Source of the DNA: Euzebyella marina
GTDB taxonomy: Bacteria > Bacteroidota > Bacteroidia > Flavobacteriales > Flavobacteriaceae
Length of the DNA stretch: 64,000 bases
NCBI RefSeq assembly: GCF_014855515.1
Contig: NZ_JACYFK010000001.1
Coordinates: 496,001-560,000 of the forward strand
Direction: 5' to 3'
The position numbers and the translations under genes were made by a program. A model generated the notes under the pieces. The model was not told the DNA's origin and did not search any database. It saw only the letters and a program-made list of their open reading frames with translations. Below are positions 1-10,518 of this stretch, piece by piece. Position 1 is the stretch's first letter. Every line of letters starts with the position of its first letter.

Positions 1-2610
1 GACCGAAACTTCTAAACTATCTAGGGAATTACCATTATACACGATTGTGGGTAAATGCACGCCTGCCTTCAAATTTTTCGAGAAGGCATCGTAATTAGCC
101 CGAATATTTACCGAGTCGAGCCTTTCAACCCCTTTAAGGAAAACCTTGGTGAGTATCGGAACGGGAGATAAGGCCAAGTTCACATCTAACTTGACATTTC
201 TATTTATGGTATCATTATCAACCGTACTCGTAAAGTAACCTTCAAATTGTTTTTTAATACTGGCTATAACGGCATCTGGTGACGAATTCGACTTTACAAT
301 ACCGTTCAAAAATTCACTTTCAATACTTACATCAGTATCGGTTTCCCCTATGGCCGCATTAATTTGAAAGTCTCCCATCTGATATTGATCGTTCTCATAT
401 ACCGCTATACCCTCTGAGAAGAGGGCATTCACTTTATAATTTTCAGGAGTACCAATATAATCTGCTTTGAGTTTCACCCCAGCCTTAATATTGTCTCGGG
501 TTACACCCAGGGCATACAGGTCGGCCCCTATGACATCTAAATTGGTTTCGATGTTGGTATTAACTGAATCTAATTGAATTTTGGTAGTAGAATCAAAATT
601 CAGATTATCATCTTTAAATTTCATGGCTACCGTACCTAAACCATCACTCATTTGACCGTCTAACTTTAGGTTAGAAAAGTCATACCCTTTAATCATCAAT
701 TGGGTAAAATCTGAATTTAATGAGGCGTTGAGGGAGTTTAAGTCATTACCGCTTCCCTCTGCCTTCATAGCAAATGAAACAGCCCCCAACTGTTCGTTCT
801 TGAACAATTTGTTCAATTGCAGGGTATCCACTTTTAAATCACCTTTAAAGCCAATGCTTTTAGAATTTTTATAGTTACCATCCAACTGAATTCGTCCCTC
901 GGGCATACGTAAGTTCGCATGGGCCACTATATCGTCAAATTTTCCGCTTGCTTTGCCATCTAAATCAATTTGTGTCGGAAGGGCAACACCTAATGAATCT
1001 TCATTGACCAGCCTTTGTAAATCTTTTCTTTTGGTGGATAATGAAATCTTATCAAAATTGAATGATAGGGAGTCCGGTTCTGTGAGACGTTTTAAATTAC
1101 CCTGCGCCGAGAGTGAAGTATTCTCTCCCCAATTTAGCATAAAATCTGCCACATCAACATTTGCCAAGGTGCCGTCTGCTTGAAGTCGACCTCTAATAGG
1201 AAGCTCCGAAGCTTTGCTCAAATATTCGTTTTCTTTCAATGAAGGCTGAAAATAATACAGATCGGACAATCCGATTTCTACTTGGTCTAAATTGACCTCC
1301 AATTCTGAATTATCAGGCTGGGCCATTAGACTCTCGAACTCGTCGTATTGAACGGTAACCTTACCTGACAGCGAACTATTGGCTGTAGAAAGGGTTAGAT
1401 TCGAAAGATCGAGCCCCTTATCATCAAGATTACTTTTAAACCGGGCATTTCTTATTTCAAGACCACTGCCCTCTTTAAATGCCAGTTGATTCAACGATAA
1501 ACTAATCTGCGCTGGCCGATAAGAGATGTTTGCGACATTCAAATCAAAACCAGAAAAAGAAAGGTTTTGTGGGTCAAACTGCTGTTGGGCCAATGTATCG
1601 GGCGCTCCGCCGTAAACGATTTGATTGTCTTGAAGGTCAATTTTCTCTACTTCGACCAAAAAGTCGGGCCATTTAAACTCTTCTGTATTACTGGAGCTTA
1701 TGGAGTCGTTTACGGCACCCACAGGTGTAAGGATCTCAGCCAAAATTTTTGATTTGTAGAGTGAAACAAGATCTACCTCAAATTCATTATTGGCCAAATC
1801 TGCCTTAGGAAGCTCTAAAAGAAATTCTTGAATGTCGGCATCAAATTTCGTGTTGTCCGGTTCTGATTTGTATTGCAATTGAACATTCGAAATTTTCAAT
1901 TGATCGACCACCAAAAAGGGAAGCTGGGTTTCCGTAGTATCTTGGGTCTCTTCAAAGGGCTTTGTCTGAAGGTAATGTCCTTGAACGTCTGACAATTCTA
2001 AATCGTCAAGCTCAAATCTCATTTCATCCAAATCAATAGTATTTGCGTCAACAAAAAGTCGCCCTAAAAGCAATTTTGTGTCGATACCGAGAAAGCCATC
2101 TTCATACTGAAGGTCAAAATCATTAAAATCGACAGAGCCCAAATCGAAAGTCATTGGCTCTGTCTCAGCCGGGGGTACTGTTACGGTATCTGCAGGTGCA
2201 AACGCATCGATTAAGAAACTAAAATTAAAAGCTTCAGAATTTTCCAATCTTTTCACTCGAGCCTTAAGACCTGACCATTGCAAAGATTTGAGATTTACTT
2301 CGTTGTTAAAAACAATCGGGGAAATTGGCAGGTTGGCCTCTAGCTCTCGAGAATATACCAGCGTATCATTGTTTTGATCTTGAAGATAAAGCCCCTCTAA
2401 ATAGATATTTCCTGAAAAGGTCAAGAACAGACGGTCGATTTCAACAGTAGTTCCCGTTTTATCAGAAACGTATTTGGTTACCTTATTCACTATAATATCT
2501 TGACCCCACGGGCTTCTAATAAAAAGAACTAACGCTACGAAAATTAAAAGTAGGGCCAGCAATATGCGACCTAGAATTCTAAGAAATCGATATGGTTTTT
2601 TCTTATTCAA
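1..2610 (-). CDS. tamB: TamB-like translocation/assembly module protein (N-terminal part, runs off left edge)
   Basis: The minus strand is open without a stop for 870 codons from 2610 to the window edge. The N-terminus has a basic stretch (KKKPYRFLRILGR), one membrane anchor at about residues 10-30, then RSPWGQDIIVNKVTKYVSDK and repeated short beta-strand units. This is the layout of Bacteroidota TamB, an inner-membrane-anchored periplasmic beta-helix that helps insert outer-membrane proteins. Only the N-terminal part is here; family members are roughly 1450-1700 residues, so the diagnostic C-terminal TamB domain lies outside. No ATG is in frame upstream, so TTG at 2610 is the likeliest start. 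It is transcribed divergently from the regulator at 2862. Confidence 0.85.
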   Translation of the reverse strand, partial: MNKKKPYRFLRILGRILLALLLIFVALVLFIRSPWGQDIIVNKVTKYVSDKTGTTVEIDRLFLTFSGNIYLEGLYLQDQNNDTLVYSRELEANLPISPIVFNNEVNLKSLQWSGLKARVKRLENSEAFNFSFLIDAFAPADTVTVPPAETEPMTFDLGSVDFNDFDLQYEDGFLGIDTKLLLGRLFVDANTIDLDEMRFELDDLELSDVQGHYLQTKPFEETQDTTETQLPFLVVDQLKISNVQLQYKSEPDNTKFDADIQEFLLELPKADLANNEFEVDLVSLYKSKILAEILTPVGAVNDSISSSNTEEFKWPDFLVEVEKIDLQDNQIVYGGAPDTLAQQQFDPQNLSFSGFDLNVANISYRPAQISLSLNQLAFKEGSGLEIRNARFKSNLDDKGLDLSNLTLSTANSSLSGKVTVQYDEFESLMAQPDNSELEVNLDQVEIGLSDLYYFQPSLKENEYLSKASELPIRGRLQADGTLANVDVADFMLNWGENTSLSAQGNLKRLTEPDSLSFNFDKISLSTKRKDLQRLVNEDSLGVALPTQIDLDGKASGKFDDIVAHANLRMPEGRIQLDGNYKNSKSIGFKGDLKVDTLQLNKLFKNEQLGAVSFAMKAEGSGNDLNSLNASLNSDFTQLMIKGYDFSNLKLDGQMSDGLGTVAMKFKDDNLNFDSTTKIQLDSVNTNIETNLDVIGADLYALGVTRDNIKAGVKLKADYIGTPENYKVNALFSEGIAVYENDQYQMGDFQINAAIGETDTDVSIESEFLNGIVKSNSSPDAVIASIKKQFEGYFTSTVDNDTINRNVKLDVNLALSPVPILTKVFLKGVERLDSVNIRANYDAFSKNLKAGVHLPTIVYNGNSLDSLEVSV

Positions 2611-2861
2611 ATGAGTGCAACCATTATAGGATTGGGTTTGTAAAAGTAAACTTATGAATCGGCATCATGACCAATGAAATTTATATTTGCCCAATAAAAG
2701 TTTAATTGGGCAAGAAACAATAGAATTTATGCTTCAAGTGATGCTAATCGATTAATTTTTGAGCTTAAACAATCTTCATTTAGGATAGATTTTCGAAAAG
2801 CAACATCTTTGTTTTTCGTAACTTAAGGTTATTACCACTCTTCAATTGTTAAAAATTTAGA

Positions 2862-5621
2862 ATGCAGGGGAAGTTAACTCGATTACTCATCTTCACAATA
2901 TTCATATGGCCTTGTATAATCGGGGCTCAAAACCTACTACCTCCCATTTATAATTATCGGGTTTTCGAATACAATGCTGCCGGCCAAAATTGGGGCCTTT
3001 CGGTAAGTGAAAAAGGTGAACTTTTCAGCGCCAATGATAAGGGGCTTTTATACTTTAATGGTGAGGAATGGGTTTTAAACAAATTGCCTAATTCTACCAT
3101 CATCAGGTCGGTTTACGCCGATGGCCAGCGTATCTATACGGGTTCCTATGAAGAGTTTGGGTATTGGGAAAAAGATGAAACCGGTTTACTCAATTATACC
3201 TCTTTGACCCATCTGATTCAAGACCACACCTTTACTAATGAAGAGTTCTGGCAGATTATCCCTTTTGAAAACAAAATTGTATTTCGTTCTTTCTCTACCA
3301 TTTACATCTACGAAGATGATCAAATTACCATTTTTAATCCTGAACAAGTAATCACGAACATTGCTGTTCAGAATAACCAGTTGATAGTTGCCTCTAAAAG
3401 CAACGGCCTTTTTGAACTTCAGGATAATAAAATGGTTTCGTTACCATCATTTGATGAGTTTCAGAACGCAACAATTATAAGCATAGAATCTTTTAAAAAT
3501 GGCCTTCTCATCGGCACTCAACTTAAAGGTTGCTTCGTATACCAAGACGGCAATTACGTAGGTTTCGATAAAGAAATCAACGAATTGCTCAAGCGCGATC
3601 AACTAAACAAAATTTTATCCGTTTCAAAGAATGAAATTGCTTTCGGCACCATTAAAAACGGAATCTACCTTTACAATACCTCGACCAAATCGATTAAAAA
3701 CCTCAATAGGGGTACGGGCTTGCAGAACAATACGGTTCTTTCAATGGCTAGGTTCCATAATCAATTTTGGGCCGGACTTGAAAATGGCCTCGACAGAATA
3801 GGTGTCAATTCCCCCATCACCTATTACACTGACTATTCGGGCATCTTGGGTACAACCCACGATATAGCGCAAAATGAAAGTACTACTTACTTGGGCAGTA
3901 ATACAGGCATTTACCTGCTCAATAAAGAATCCCTCTCTTTCGTAGAAGGTTCGCAAGGTCATGTTTGGGACCTTGAAACGATAGAGAACAACATTTTGGC
4001 TGGCCACAATACGGCCACATTTAAGATTGAGGGCAATAATATTAATAGGGTCTCTTCAATATCAGGTGGATATGAATTTGCAAAGGTTCCAGAGAGTAAT
4101 AACACTTATTTACAGGGAACATATACCGGGGTTGCCAAATTTGTAAAAAGTGATAACCAATGGTCGGTCTCAGAGATTTCGGGAATCAGTTTTCCAGTAA
4201 AGCAATTGTGTTTTGAAGATGCGCATACTTTGTGGGTTGCCCATTCTTACAAGGGTCTTTATAGATTTAAGTTAGATGAAAATTTAGAAAAAGTCATAGA
4301 AAGCAAAGAGTTTGGTCCTAGTGACATTCCCAATAACTATCAGGTTAAGCTCTACCAGATAAAAAATCAAATTATACTGCAAAGTGATGGCCAATGGTTC
4401 AAATATGATCCAATAGTCGGTGAGATAGATGCCTTTGAAGAATTTGTTAGTTATAGTGGCAAATCGTTGATATATGCCGACGGCGACAATTTTTGGTTTA
4501 TTGATAACAAACCGGATAAAGAATTGGTGTATACCGACCTCAAGGGCAAAACAATCTATATCGCCAAGTCGCAATTAAACGAACGCTTGGTTCCCGATAT
4601 GGAGCGTATCATAAAGCAAACCGACTCTACCTACTTGCTCACCCTAAGCGACGGGTTTGCAAAAATCAACTTGACCCAATTAGAGAAGTCATTGACCAAC
4701 GCCATTACGGAGACTCCGGAGTTAACCCATTTTCAAGATACCGAGAAACGCTATTCGGTTACAGATACCATTTTTGATGTACCGAATCGGCATGCAAACG
4801 ATATTACGCTACAGGTGGCATCGCCAAGTCTCGTCAACCCAAGATATTATTATGAGCTCTCGGGTGAAGTAACGCGATCCAGCTATAGTGAAGATGGAGA
4901 ACTGACTTTTCAAAATTTACCTCACGGACTTTACGAACTAAAAGTTTCCACTGTGAGTATGGACAATAAGAAATCTAGGCCAAAAATATTGGCATTTGAA
5001 ATAGCTCCGCCATGGTATTTGACCAAATGGAGCCTTCTATTTTACCTATTGCTACTAATAAGCACCATTTTCATAGTGCGTTGGTACAATCGAAGAAAAT
5101 TAAAAAGAAAGCACGAAGCTTTGAAGGTGAAGTTGCAACACGAACAAGACGAGCGAGTCGCCCAATTAGAAAAAGAGAAGCTCGAAAAAGAAATTAAGGG
5201 CAAACAAAACGAACTCGCGCGCACTACTATGAGTGTAGCCAAAAAAAATGAATTGATATTGGAATTAAAGGATTTGATGGTATTGAACAAAGATGCATTT
5301 TCAAATAAACAGCGCTATAGATCCCTGACCAAGAAACTGGATAGTTCAATCAACGAGGATGAAGATTGGAAACAATTTGAGGTCAATTTTAAAGAACTAC
5401 ACAACGACTTCTTCGAAAATCTTTTAAGGCAATACCCAAGATTAACTCCAAAAGACTTAAAACTCTGCGCCTACCTTAAAATGAATCTATCAACAAAGGA
5501 GATAGCACCCCTTATGGCCATAACGGTAAGAGGAGTAGAAATACATCGCTATCGCCTTCGAAAAAAACTAGGTATCGACAGTTCTCAAAACCTTTCAAAT
5601 TTTCTGATAAAGTTCAAATAG
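2862..5621 (+). CDS. Membrane-spanning beta-propeller/Y_Y_Y sensor with C-terminal LuxR-type HTH
   Basis: 919 aa. A signal sequence (residues 1-22) is followed by a long sensor region of propeller-like repeats (about 25-640), a Y_Y_Y-type beta domain (about 650-715), one transmembrane helix (about 720-742), a charged coiled coil (about 745-800) and a LuxR/GerE-type helix-turn-helix (about 860-906, core LSTKEIAPLMAITVRGVEIH). No histidine kinase or receiver domain is visible, so it probably senses a periplasmic glycan and binds DNA directly from the membrane, a layout common in Bacteroidota beside SusC/SusD genes. Its place 261 bp upstream of susC, same strand, makes it the likely activator of the 5883-20861 locus. 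The exact ligand is unknown. Confidence 0.85.
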   Translation: MQGKLTRLLIFTIFIWPCIIGAQNLLPPIYNYRVFEYNAAGQNWGLSVSEKGELFSANDKGLLYFNGEEWVLNKLPNSTIIRSVYADGQRIYTGSYEEFGYWEKDETGLLNYTSLTHLIQDHTFTNEEFWQIIPFENKIVFRSFSTIYIYEDDQITIFNPEQVITNIAVQNNQLIVASKSNGLFELQDNKMVSLPSFDEFQNATIISIESFKNGLLIGTQLKGCFVYQDGNYVGFDKEINELLKRDQLNKILSVSKNEIAFGTIKNGIYLYNTSTKSIKNLNRGTGLQNNTVLSMARFHNQFWAGLENGLDRIGVNSPITYYTDYSGILGTTHDIAQNESTTYLGSNTGIYLLNKESLSFVEGSQGHVWDLETIENNILAGHNTATFKIEGNNINRVSSISGGYEFAKVPESNNTYLQGTYTGVAKFVKSDNQWSVSEISGISFPVKQLCFEDAHTLWVAHSYKGLYRFKLDENLEKVIESKEFGPSDIPNNYQVKLYQIKNQIILQSDGQWFKYDPIVGEIDAFEEFVSYSGKSLIYADGDNFWFIDNKPDKELVYTDLKGKTIYIAKSQLNERLVPDMERIIKQTDSTYLLTLSDGFAKINLTQLEKSLTNAITETPELTHFQDTEKRYSVTDTIFDVPNRHANDITLQVASPSLVNPRYYYELSGEVTRSSYSEDGELTFQNLPHGLYELKVSTVSMDNKKSRPKILAFEIAPPWYLTKWSLLFYLLLLISTIFIVRWYNRRKLKRKHEALKVKLQHEQDERVAQLEKEKLEKEIKGKQNELARTTMSVAKKNELILELKDLMVLNKDAFSNKQRYRSLTKKLDSSINEDEDWKQFEVNFKELHNDFFENLLRQYPRLTPKDLKLCAYLKMNLSTKEIAPLMAITVRGVEIHRYRLRKKLGIDSSQNLSNFLIKFK

Positions 5622-5694
5622 TACGTTTTCTATATTGATAGAGCACATAATGCTCATATTCACCTTTTTACGATATTACATCATCACTACATCA

Positions 5695-5808
5695 AGGTGT
5701 TAAAATTAATGATTTGTTAACTCAGCAAACTACTGCAAAATACTTGAAAGAAGGCTGTTTGAAGGCCTATTTACGGTGATGTAGTTTTTATGTAGAGGTG
5801 TTAAAATT
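5695..5808 (+). promoter_or_regulatory. Duplicated 13-bp motif upstream of first susC
   Basis: AGGTGTTAAAATT occurs exactly at 5695-5707 and again at 5796-5808, 101 bp apart, in the 261-bp gap between the regulator and susC. CTACATCA precedes the first copy and TGATGTAG lies upstream of the second, which adds an inverted element. Such paired boxes could be the operator for the LuxR-type regulator just upstream. The repeat is seen directly; its role is inferred. Confidence 0.45.
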
Positions 5809-5882
5809 TCACACTACACTCTTTTAATATCTTGCAACAGATTAACAACTCATTAAAATATCAACTCAATTTTTGAACTATT

Positions 5883-8800
5883 ATGAAATTAAGAAGCTAT
5901 TTTTTACCTATCTGCTTTTTGATGCTACATTTAGCTATGTTTGGGCAGGATGGTATAACGGTTTCGGGTACGGTGAGCGATGCTCAAGGTTCTCCGCTTC
6001 CTGGAGCCAGCATCGTGGTATCAGGTACGACAACGGGTACCCAAACCGATTTTGATGGCAACTACACCCTAGATAATGTTCCTTCAGACGGAACTCTTTC
6101 AGTTAGCTATATAGGTTTTACGAGCAAAGAAGTGGCCGTTAATGGTCAAGAAACCATCGATGTTACTTTAGAAGAAGACACCCAAGCACTCGAAGAAGTG
6201 GTAGTTGTCGGTTATGGTACGCAAAAGAAAGCCGACCTTACCGGATCCATTACTACGGTAAAATCAGAAGATATAACGAGAACTCCCTCTGGCGCGGCTA
6301 TGCAAGCGCTTCAAGGTAAAGTGGCGGGTTTACAAGTGGTAAGTAGTGGTGCGCCAGGTACCGGACCCACCATTAGAGTTCGTGGTATTGGATCGTATGT
6401 TGACGGCGCATCCAATCCTTTATATGTAGTAGATGGTACTTTTTACGATGATATCGATTTTCTTAACAATGAAGATATAGAAACAATATCTGTTTTAAAA
6501 GATGCATCGGCATCGGCCATTTACGGTGTACGTGCCGCCAATGGTGTTGTTCTGATAGAAACAAAATCTGGTAAGGCCAATCAAAAACCACAGGTGACCT
6601 ACAACGGTTATCAAGGTGTACAGATAGCACATAACGTGGTCAAACTATCGAACTCTGAGCAATTTGCCACGCTGGCGAGGGAATCCGGTTCTGCGGCAGA
6701 AGCCCAATTCATAGACAATGCCATTCAAAGATATGGGCGAAGCAGAATCAATCCGAACGTTCCAGATGTAAATACCGATTGGTACGATTTAATTTTGAGA
6801 CACGCCTTACAACAAAACCACAGTTTAGGGGTAACAGGTGGTACCGAGTCGACCACCTATTCGGTCGGCCTTAGCTTTTTTGAGCAAGAAGGTCTTTTGA
6901 AAATGAAGAACGACTATGAGCGATTTAATATTCGTACTAAACTCAACTTCGATATAAGCGACCGCCTGAATGTCGGTGTATCTGCCTTAATGAGTAACGC
7001 TACTAGGTATCGCCCAGAAGATGGTGCATTTGCCTCTGCTTATTTCGCCGTACCTACCATGCCGGTATTAGACCCGTCGAAAACCGATGCATATCCGAGA
7101 CCTTATGCCAACGCGCAAGATTTGGGTTATCGTGGTACACAGAACCCGTTTCCTTTGATGGATAATACCGAAAACCGTAACAAGACTCGAAATACGCTTA
7201 TGACATTTGATGTCAATTATGAGTTAGTGCCCGATAAATTGACTTTTAAGACGGCGTACTATCATAACTTTGAAACTTTAGATGTTCGAGAAGTACGGTT
7301 ACCTTACTTCTACGGTAATGGTAATGCTTTTAGGGAAAATGCCGAACTGATCAAGAGAAATGAAACTTTCTCCGAACAGACGTGGGACAATACACTTACC
7401 TACAACGACAGTTTCGGAGACCACAACCTGACCATTCTAGGGGGTACTTCTTTTAGAGATCGCTCTTTTGAACTTCTAGAGGTAAAAGCACTTAACTTCC
7501 CCAATGGCCCCGGTATCGGTGATGAATCATACTATATCGATTTGGCCGATACCATCGATACCAGTACCGATAGCGGCAAAGTAAGGGTAACCGGTGATGA
7601 TGGTACAAGACAATATTTCTTTTCTTACTTCAGCCGATTGGCCTATAACTATGCCAACAAATATTTACTCTACGGAACCTTTAGGGCTGACGGCACAAGT
7701 AAATACCAAGAAAAATGGGGCTATTTTCCAACGGTTGGTGCCGGATGGGTTATCTCTGAAGAGTCCTTCATGCAAAATGTTGGTTTTCTTAATTTCTTAA
7801 AATTGAGAGGTAGCTGGGGTGAATTGGGTAACGCCAATGTGGCCGCCAGTACGGGAGGCATTACATCTGATGAGGTGGTAGCCGCATTCGGAGACACAAG
7901 TTACGCCGGTATCGTTACCAGTAGTGATTTTGAGGCCCTTAAATGGGAGGTAACGGCCGAAACCAATGCAGGTATATCGGCCCGTATGTTCGATAATCAG
8001 TTGACATTAGAGGCTGATTATTTTAACAGGGAAACCAGGGATGCCGTTATACCCGTTTCAAGACTATTGGTACCTGGTGAGACCAGACAGAACGTTGGTC
8101 GCATTAGAAACACCGGTTTCGAATTTGTGCTGAATTGGGAAAAACAGGTTTCTGAAAACTTCCGATACAATATCGGAGCTAATTTTTCTACCTTGGATAA
8201 TGAGGTGTTAGACCTTGCCGATCAAGAAAACTTGACTACAGGGGGCGATACTGCTCAACGTACCGTAGTCGGCGGTACTATAACACCTTTCTTCGGTCTT
8301 GAAGTTGATGGGGTGTATCAAACTCCTGAAGAGATTTCATCTGATCCAGCCGCACAAGCGGCGATTGCCGATGGACTTGTGGTCGAACCCGGAGATTTTA
8401 GGTTCGTAGATTACAATGGCGATGGCATCATTGATGCGCAAGACCGTGTCGATTTAGGTTCTTATTTACCAACCTATAATTTCGGTTTCAACTTTGGTAT
8501 GAACTATAAGGCTTTTGACCTGTCATTGAACGTTATCGGTCAAGGTGGCAACGTTATTGCCAACCAAAAGCGTTTTGCGATTCGACAGACACCCGACCCC
8601 AATATTGATAGAGACTTCGCCATCAATAGATGGAATGGTCCGGGTACATCGAACAGTTACCCGAGTGCCCGTGGAATTCGCAACCCTTGGAGCAATCAAT
8701 TCCTGAACAGTTTCTTTGTGGAAAAGGGTGATTTTGTAAGACTTCAAAACGTTACTTTGGGTTATACCCTACCCCAATTGAAAGGTAAATTCAATCCTGA

Positions 8801-8942
8801 TATTAGATTCTACCTAACCGCGGAAAGACCACTCACATTGTTTGAATACAACGGTTTCACTCCTGAAGTTGCCAACGGTCGTGACAATCAGACCTATCCG
8901 ATTCCCGGTGTATACACTCTTGGCGTAAACATTAAGATTTAA
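5883..8942 (+). CDS. SusC/RagA-like TonB-linked outer membrane transporter
   Basis: 1019 aa. A signal peptide (1-21) is followed by the carboxypeptidase-like regulatory domain (about 25-100, TVSGTVSDAQGSPLPGASIV), the TonB box region and plug (about 105-220, VVVGYGTQKKADLTGSI and NGVVLIETKSGK) and a large C-terminal barrel ending in an aromatic-rich strand. SusC proteins import oligosaccharides across the outer membrane using TonB energy, capped by a SusD lipoprotein. The SusD partner follows after 10 bp. ATG at 5883 gives a standard signal peptide. The substrate cannot be read from the protein; neighbouring GH144 and GH3 genes suggest glucan oligosaccharides. Confidence 0.95.
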   Translation: MKLRSYFLPICFLMLHLAMFGQDGITVSGTVSDAQGSPLPGASIVVSGTTTGTQTDFDGNYTLDNVPSDGTLSVSYIGFTSKEVAVNGQETIDVTLEEDTQALEEVVVVGYGTQKKADLTGSITTVKSEDITRTPSGAAMQALQGKVAGLQVVSSGAPGTGPTIRVRGIGSYVDGASNPLYVVDGTFYDDIDFLNNEDIETISVLKDASASAIYGVRAANGVVLIETKSGKANQKPQVTYNGYQGVQIAHNVVKLSNSEQFATLARESGSAAEAQFIDNAIQRYGRSRINPNVPDVNTDWYDLILRHALQQNHSLGVTGGTESTTYSVGLSFFEQEGLLKMKNDYERFNIRTKLNFDISDRLNVGVSALMSNATRYRPEDGAFASAYFAVPTMPVLDPSKTDAYPRPYANAQDLGYRGTQNPFPLMDNTENRNKTRNTLMTFDVNYELVPDKLTFKTAYYHNFETLDVREVRLPYFYGNGNAFRENAELIKRNETFSEQTWDNTLTYNDSFGDHNLTILGGTSFRDRSFELLEVKALNFPNGPGIGDESYYIDLADTIDTSTDSGKVRVTGDDGTRQYFFSYFSRLAYNYANKYLLYGTFRADGTSKYQEKWGYFPTVGAGWVISEESFMQNVGFLNFLKLRGSWGELGNANVAASTGGITSDEVVAAFGDTSYAGIVTSSDFEALKWEVTAETNAGISARMFDNQLTLEADYFNRETRDAVIPVSRLLVPGETRQNVGRIRNTGFEFVLNWEKQVSENFRYNIGANFSTLDNEVLDLADQENLTTGGDTAQRTVVGGTITPFFGLEVDGVYQTPEEISSDPAAQAAIADGLVVEPGDFRFVDYNGDGIIDAQDRVDLGSYLPTYNFGFNFGMNYKAFDLSLNVIGQGGNVIANQKRFAIRQTPDPNIDRDFAINRWNGPGTSNSYPSARGIRNPWSNQFLNSFFVEKGDFVRLQNVTLGYTLPQLKGKFNPDIRFYLTAERPLTLFEYNGFTPEVANGRDNQTYPIPGVYTLGVNIKI

Positions 8943-8952
8943 AAGATTAGCT

Positions 8953-10506
8953 ATGACTCAACTATATAAGATATCAATAAAATTTGTGGTGCTGGCAACC
9001 TCGATAGGGTTAACGCTCACAAGCTGTTCAGATGAACTAGATCAGCCAGAATTGAACAATAATTTTGCGGGAGGAACCGACTTCTCAAAAACCGATGACA
9101 TGATTTTCTCATTGATCGGAACTTACCAAGCCGTAAGTGATAGAGGTTGGGAGCAACCTTTGGTCGTCTCCACAAGGGGAGATGATGTGAACGCCGCCGG
9201 TGACCAGCAAGGTTTGAAAAACCAAGACAGATATGTTTATGACAACTCTTTCTTTGGCTCTCGTACCCTTTGGGAAACCTATTACGGCGATATTATTGGG
9301 GCTCATACGGCCATGGAGCAAATTGAAAGGTATATGGAGCTGGCCGATGACGAAGGTATCGCCCAGGGGAACAGATATATTGCCGAAATCAAGGTATTGC
9401 GCTCTATTCTACTTTTTCAGCTTTCGCAGGTATATGGCGCCGTGTTTATTCCAGAGTCATCTGATTTAAATGCCTTTTCAGATGTAACATCGGTACCAAC
9501 AAAAGAAGAGGTGATGCAACACATATCAGATCAGATGGATGAAGCGATTCCGTTATTGCCAAACCTAAGGCCTAACGAGCGTACCGACCTTCCTGGAGGT
9601 GTTACGAGATATACCGCTCTTATGGTTAAAGCAGTAGCGAATCAAGAGCTCAAAAATTATCAAGTAGTAGCCGACGCAGCGGGACAAATTATTAGTTCTG
9701 GCAAGTTTAGTCTATATCCCGACTTTTACGAGCTGTTCAAAACTCCTGGCAAACTTAGTGATGAAAATCTTTTTGAGTTTCAATACTCCGATTTCGGTTC
9801 AGGTCAAGGCGAAAGGGTAAGCCATTTGTATGCACCTTACGGTCCCAATTCATGGACACCCTCTGTTGATGGTTCTTCCAATGGATGGGGCTTTTTCGAA
9901 CCTAGTATGAAATTCGTAGAATTCATGTTGGATAGAGGGGAGACAGAACGCCTTGAAACTTCGGTATTTTTTACCCAGAAAGGTATTGATAGCTTGGTGA
10001 GCACTACTTCTTATACTACTGCAGATCTTCCGGCTTTCGTAAGCCCGACAACTAGGGATGGAGATACGAACACTTCTGATGTAAGGGCCATTTTCTCGAG
10101 CGGCAAGCATTATTTACCTAGCAATCAGTTGATTACGGGCAGAACTGAATACGGCAGTAATAAGAATTATATTGTATTTCGCTATGCCGAAACCCTTCTC
10201 ATGTACGCAGAAGCATTGCTTCAAGGAGCATCTAATTCAGTAATGACAGCCGACGAAGCGGTCAATATAGTGAGACAGAGAGCCGGAATGGACCCCCTTA
10301 GCGGTGTAACTTTAGATCAAGTAGTCGATGAAAAATATGCAGAGTTGTCAATGGAATGGGGCAAACGCTTTTTCGACATGGTAAGACTTGAGAGATACGA
10401 CGACCTCAGTTACGATGGTAGAACCTTTACTGCTGACAAGAAGTTTGTGACCTATCATCAAGACCAAATTGATGAATTTCCCATACTAGGTGAGATAGCT
10501 AACTAA
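8953..10506 (+). CDS. SusD/RagB-like surface glycan-binding lipoprotein
   Basis: 517 aa with a lipoprotein signal ending in LTSC (Cys 25), so it is probably exported to the cell surface. The rest has the SusD alpha-helical TPR-like layout, including the conserved late motif RYAETLLMYAEALL and the C-terminal ELSMEWGKRFFDMVRLERYD. It should act as the lid and glycan receptor for the SusC transporter 10 bp upstream. Length is typical. A short 12-bp gap to the LamG lipoprotein suggests one transcript. Confidence 0.95.
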   Translation: MTQLYKISIKFVVLATSIGLTLTSCSDELDQPELNNNFAGGTDFSKTDDMIFSLIGTYQAVSDRGWEQPLVVSTRGDDVNAAGDQQGLKNQDRYVYDNSFFGSRTLWETYYGDIIGAHTAMEQIERYMELADDEGIAQGNRYIAEIKVLRSILLFQLSQVYGAVFIPESSDLNAFSDVTSVPTKEEVMQHISDQMDEAIPLLPNLRPNERTDLPGGVTRYTALMVKAVANQELKNYQVVADAAGQIISSGKFSLYPDFYELFKTPGKLSDENLFEFQYSDFGSGQGERVSHLYAPYGPNSWTPSVDGSSNGWGFFEPSMKFVEFMLDRGETERLETSVFFTQKGIDSLVSTTSYTTADLPAFVSPTTRDGDTNTSDVRAIFSSGKHYLPSNQLITGRTEYGSNKNYIVFRYAETLLMYAEALLQGASNSVMTADEAVNIVRQRAGMDPLSGVTLDQVVDEKYAELSMEWGKRFFDMVRLERYDDLSYDGRTFTADKKFVTYHQDQIDEFPILGEIAN

Positions 10507-10518
10507 AAACGAAACAAA

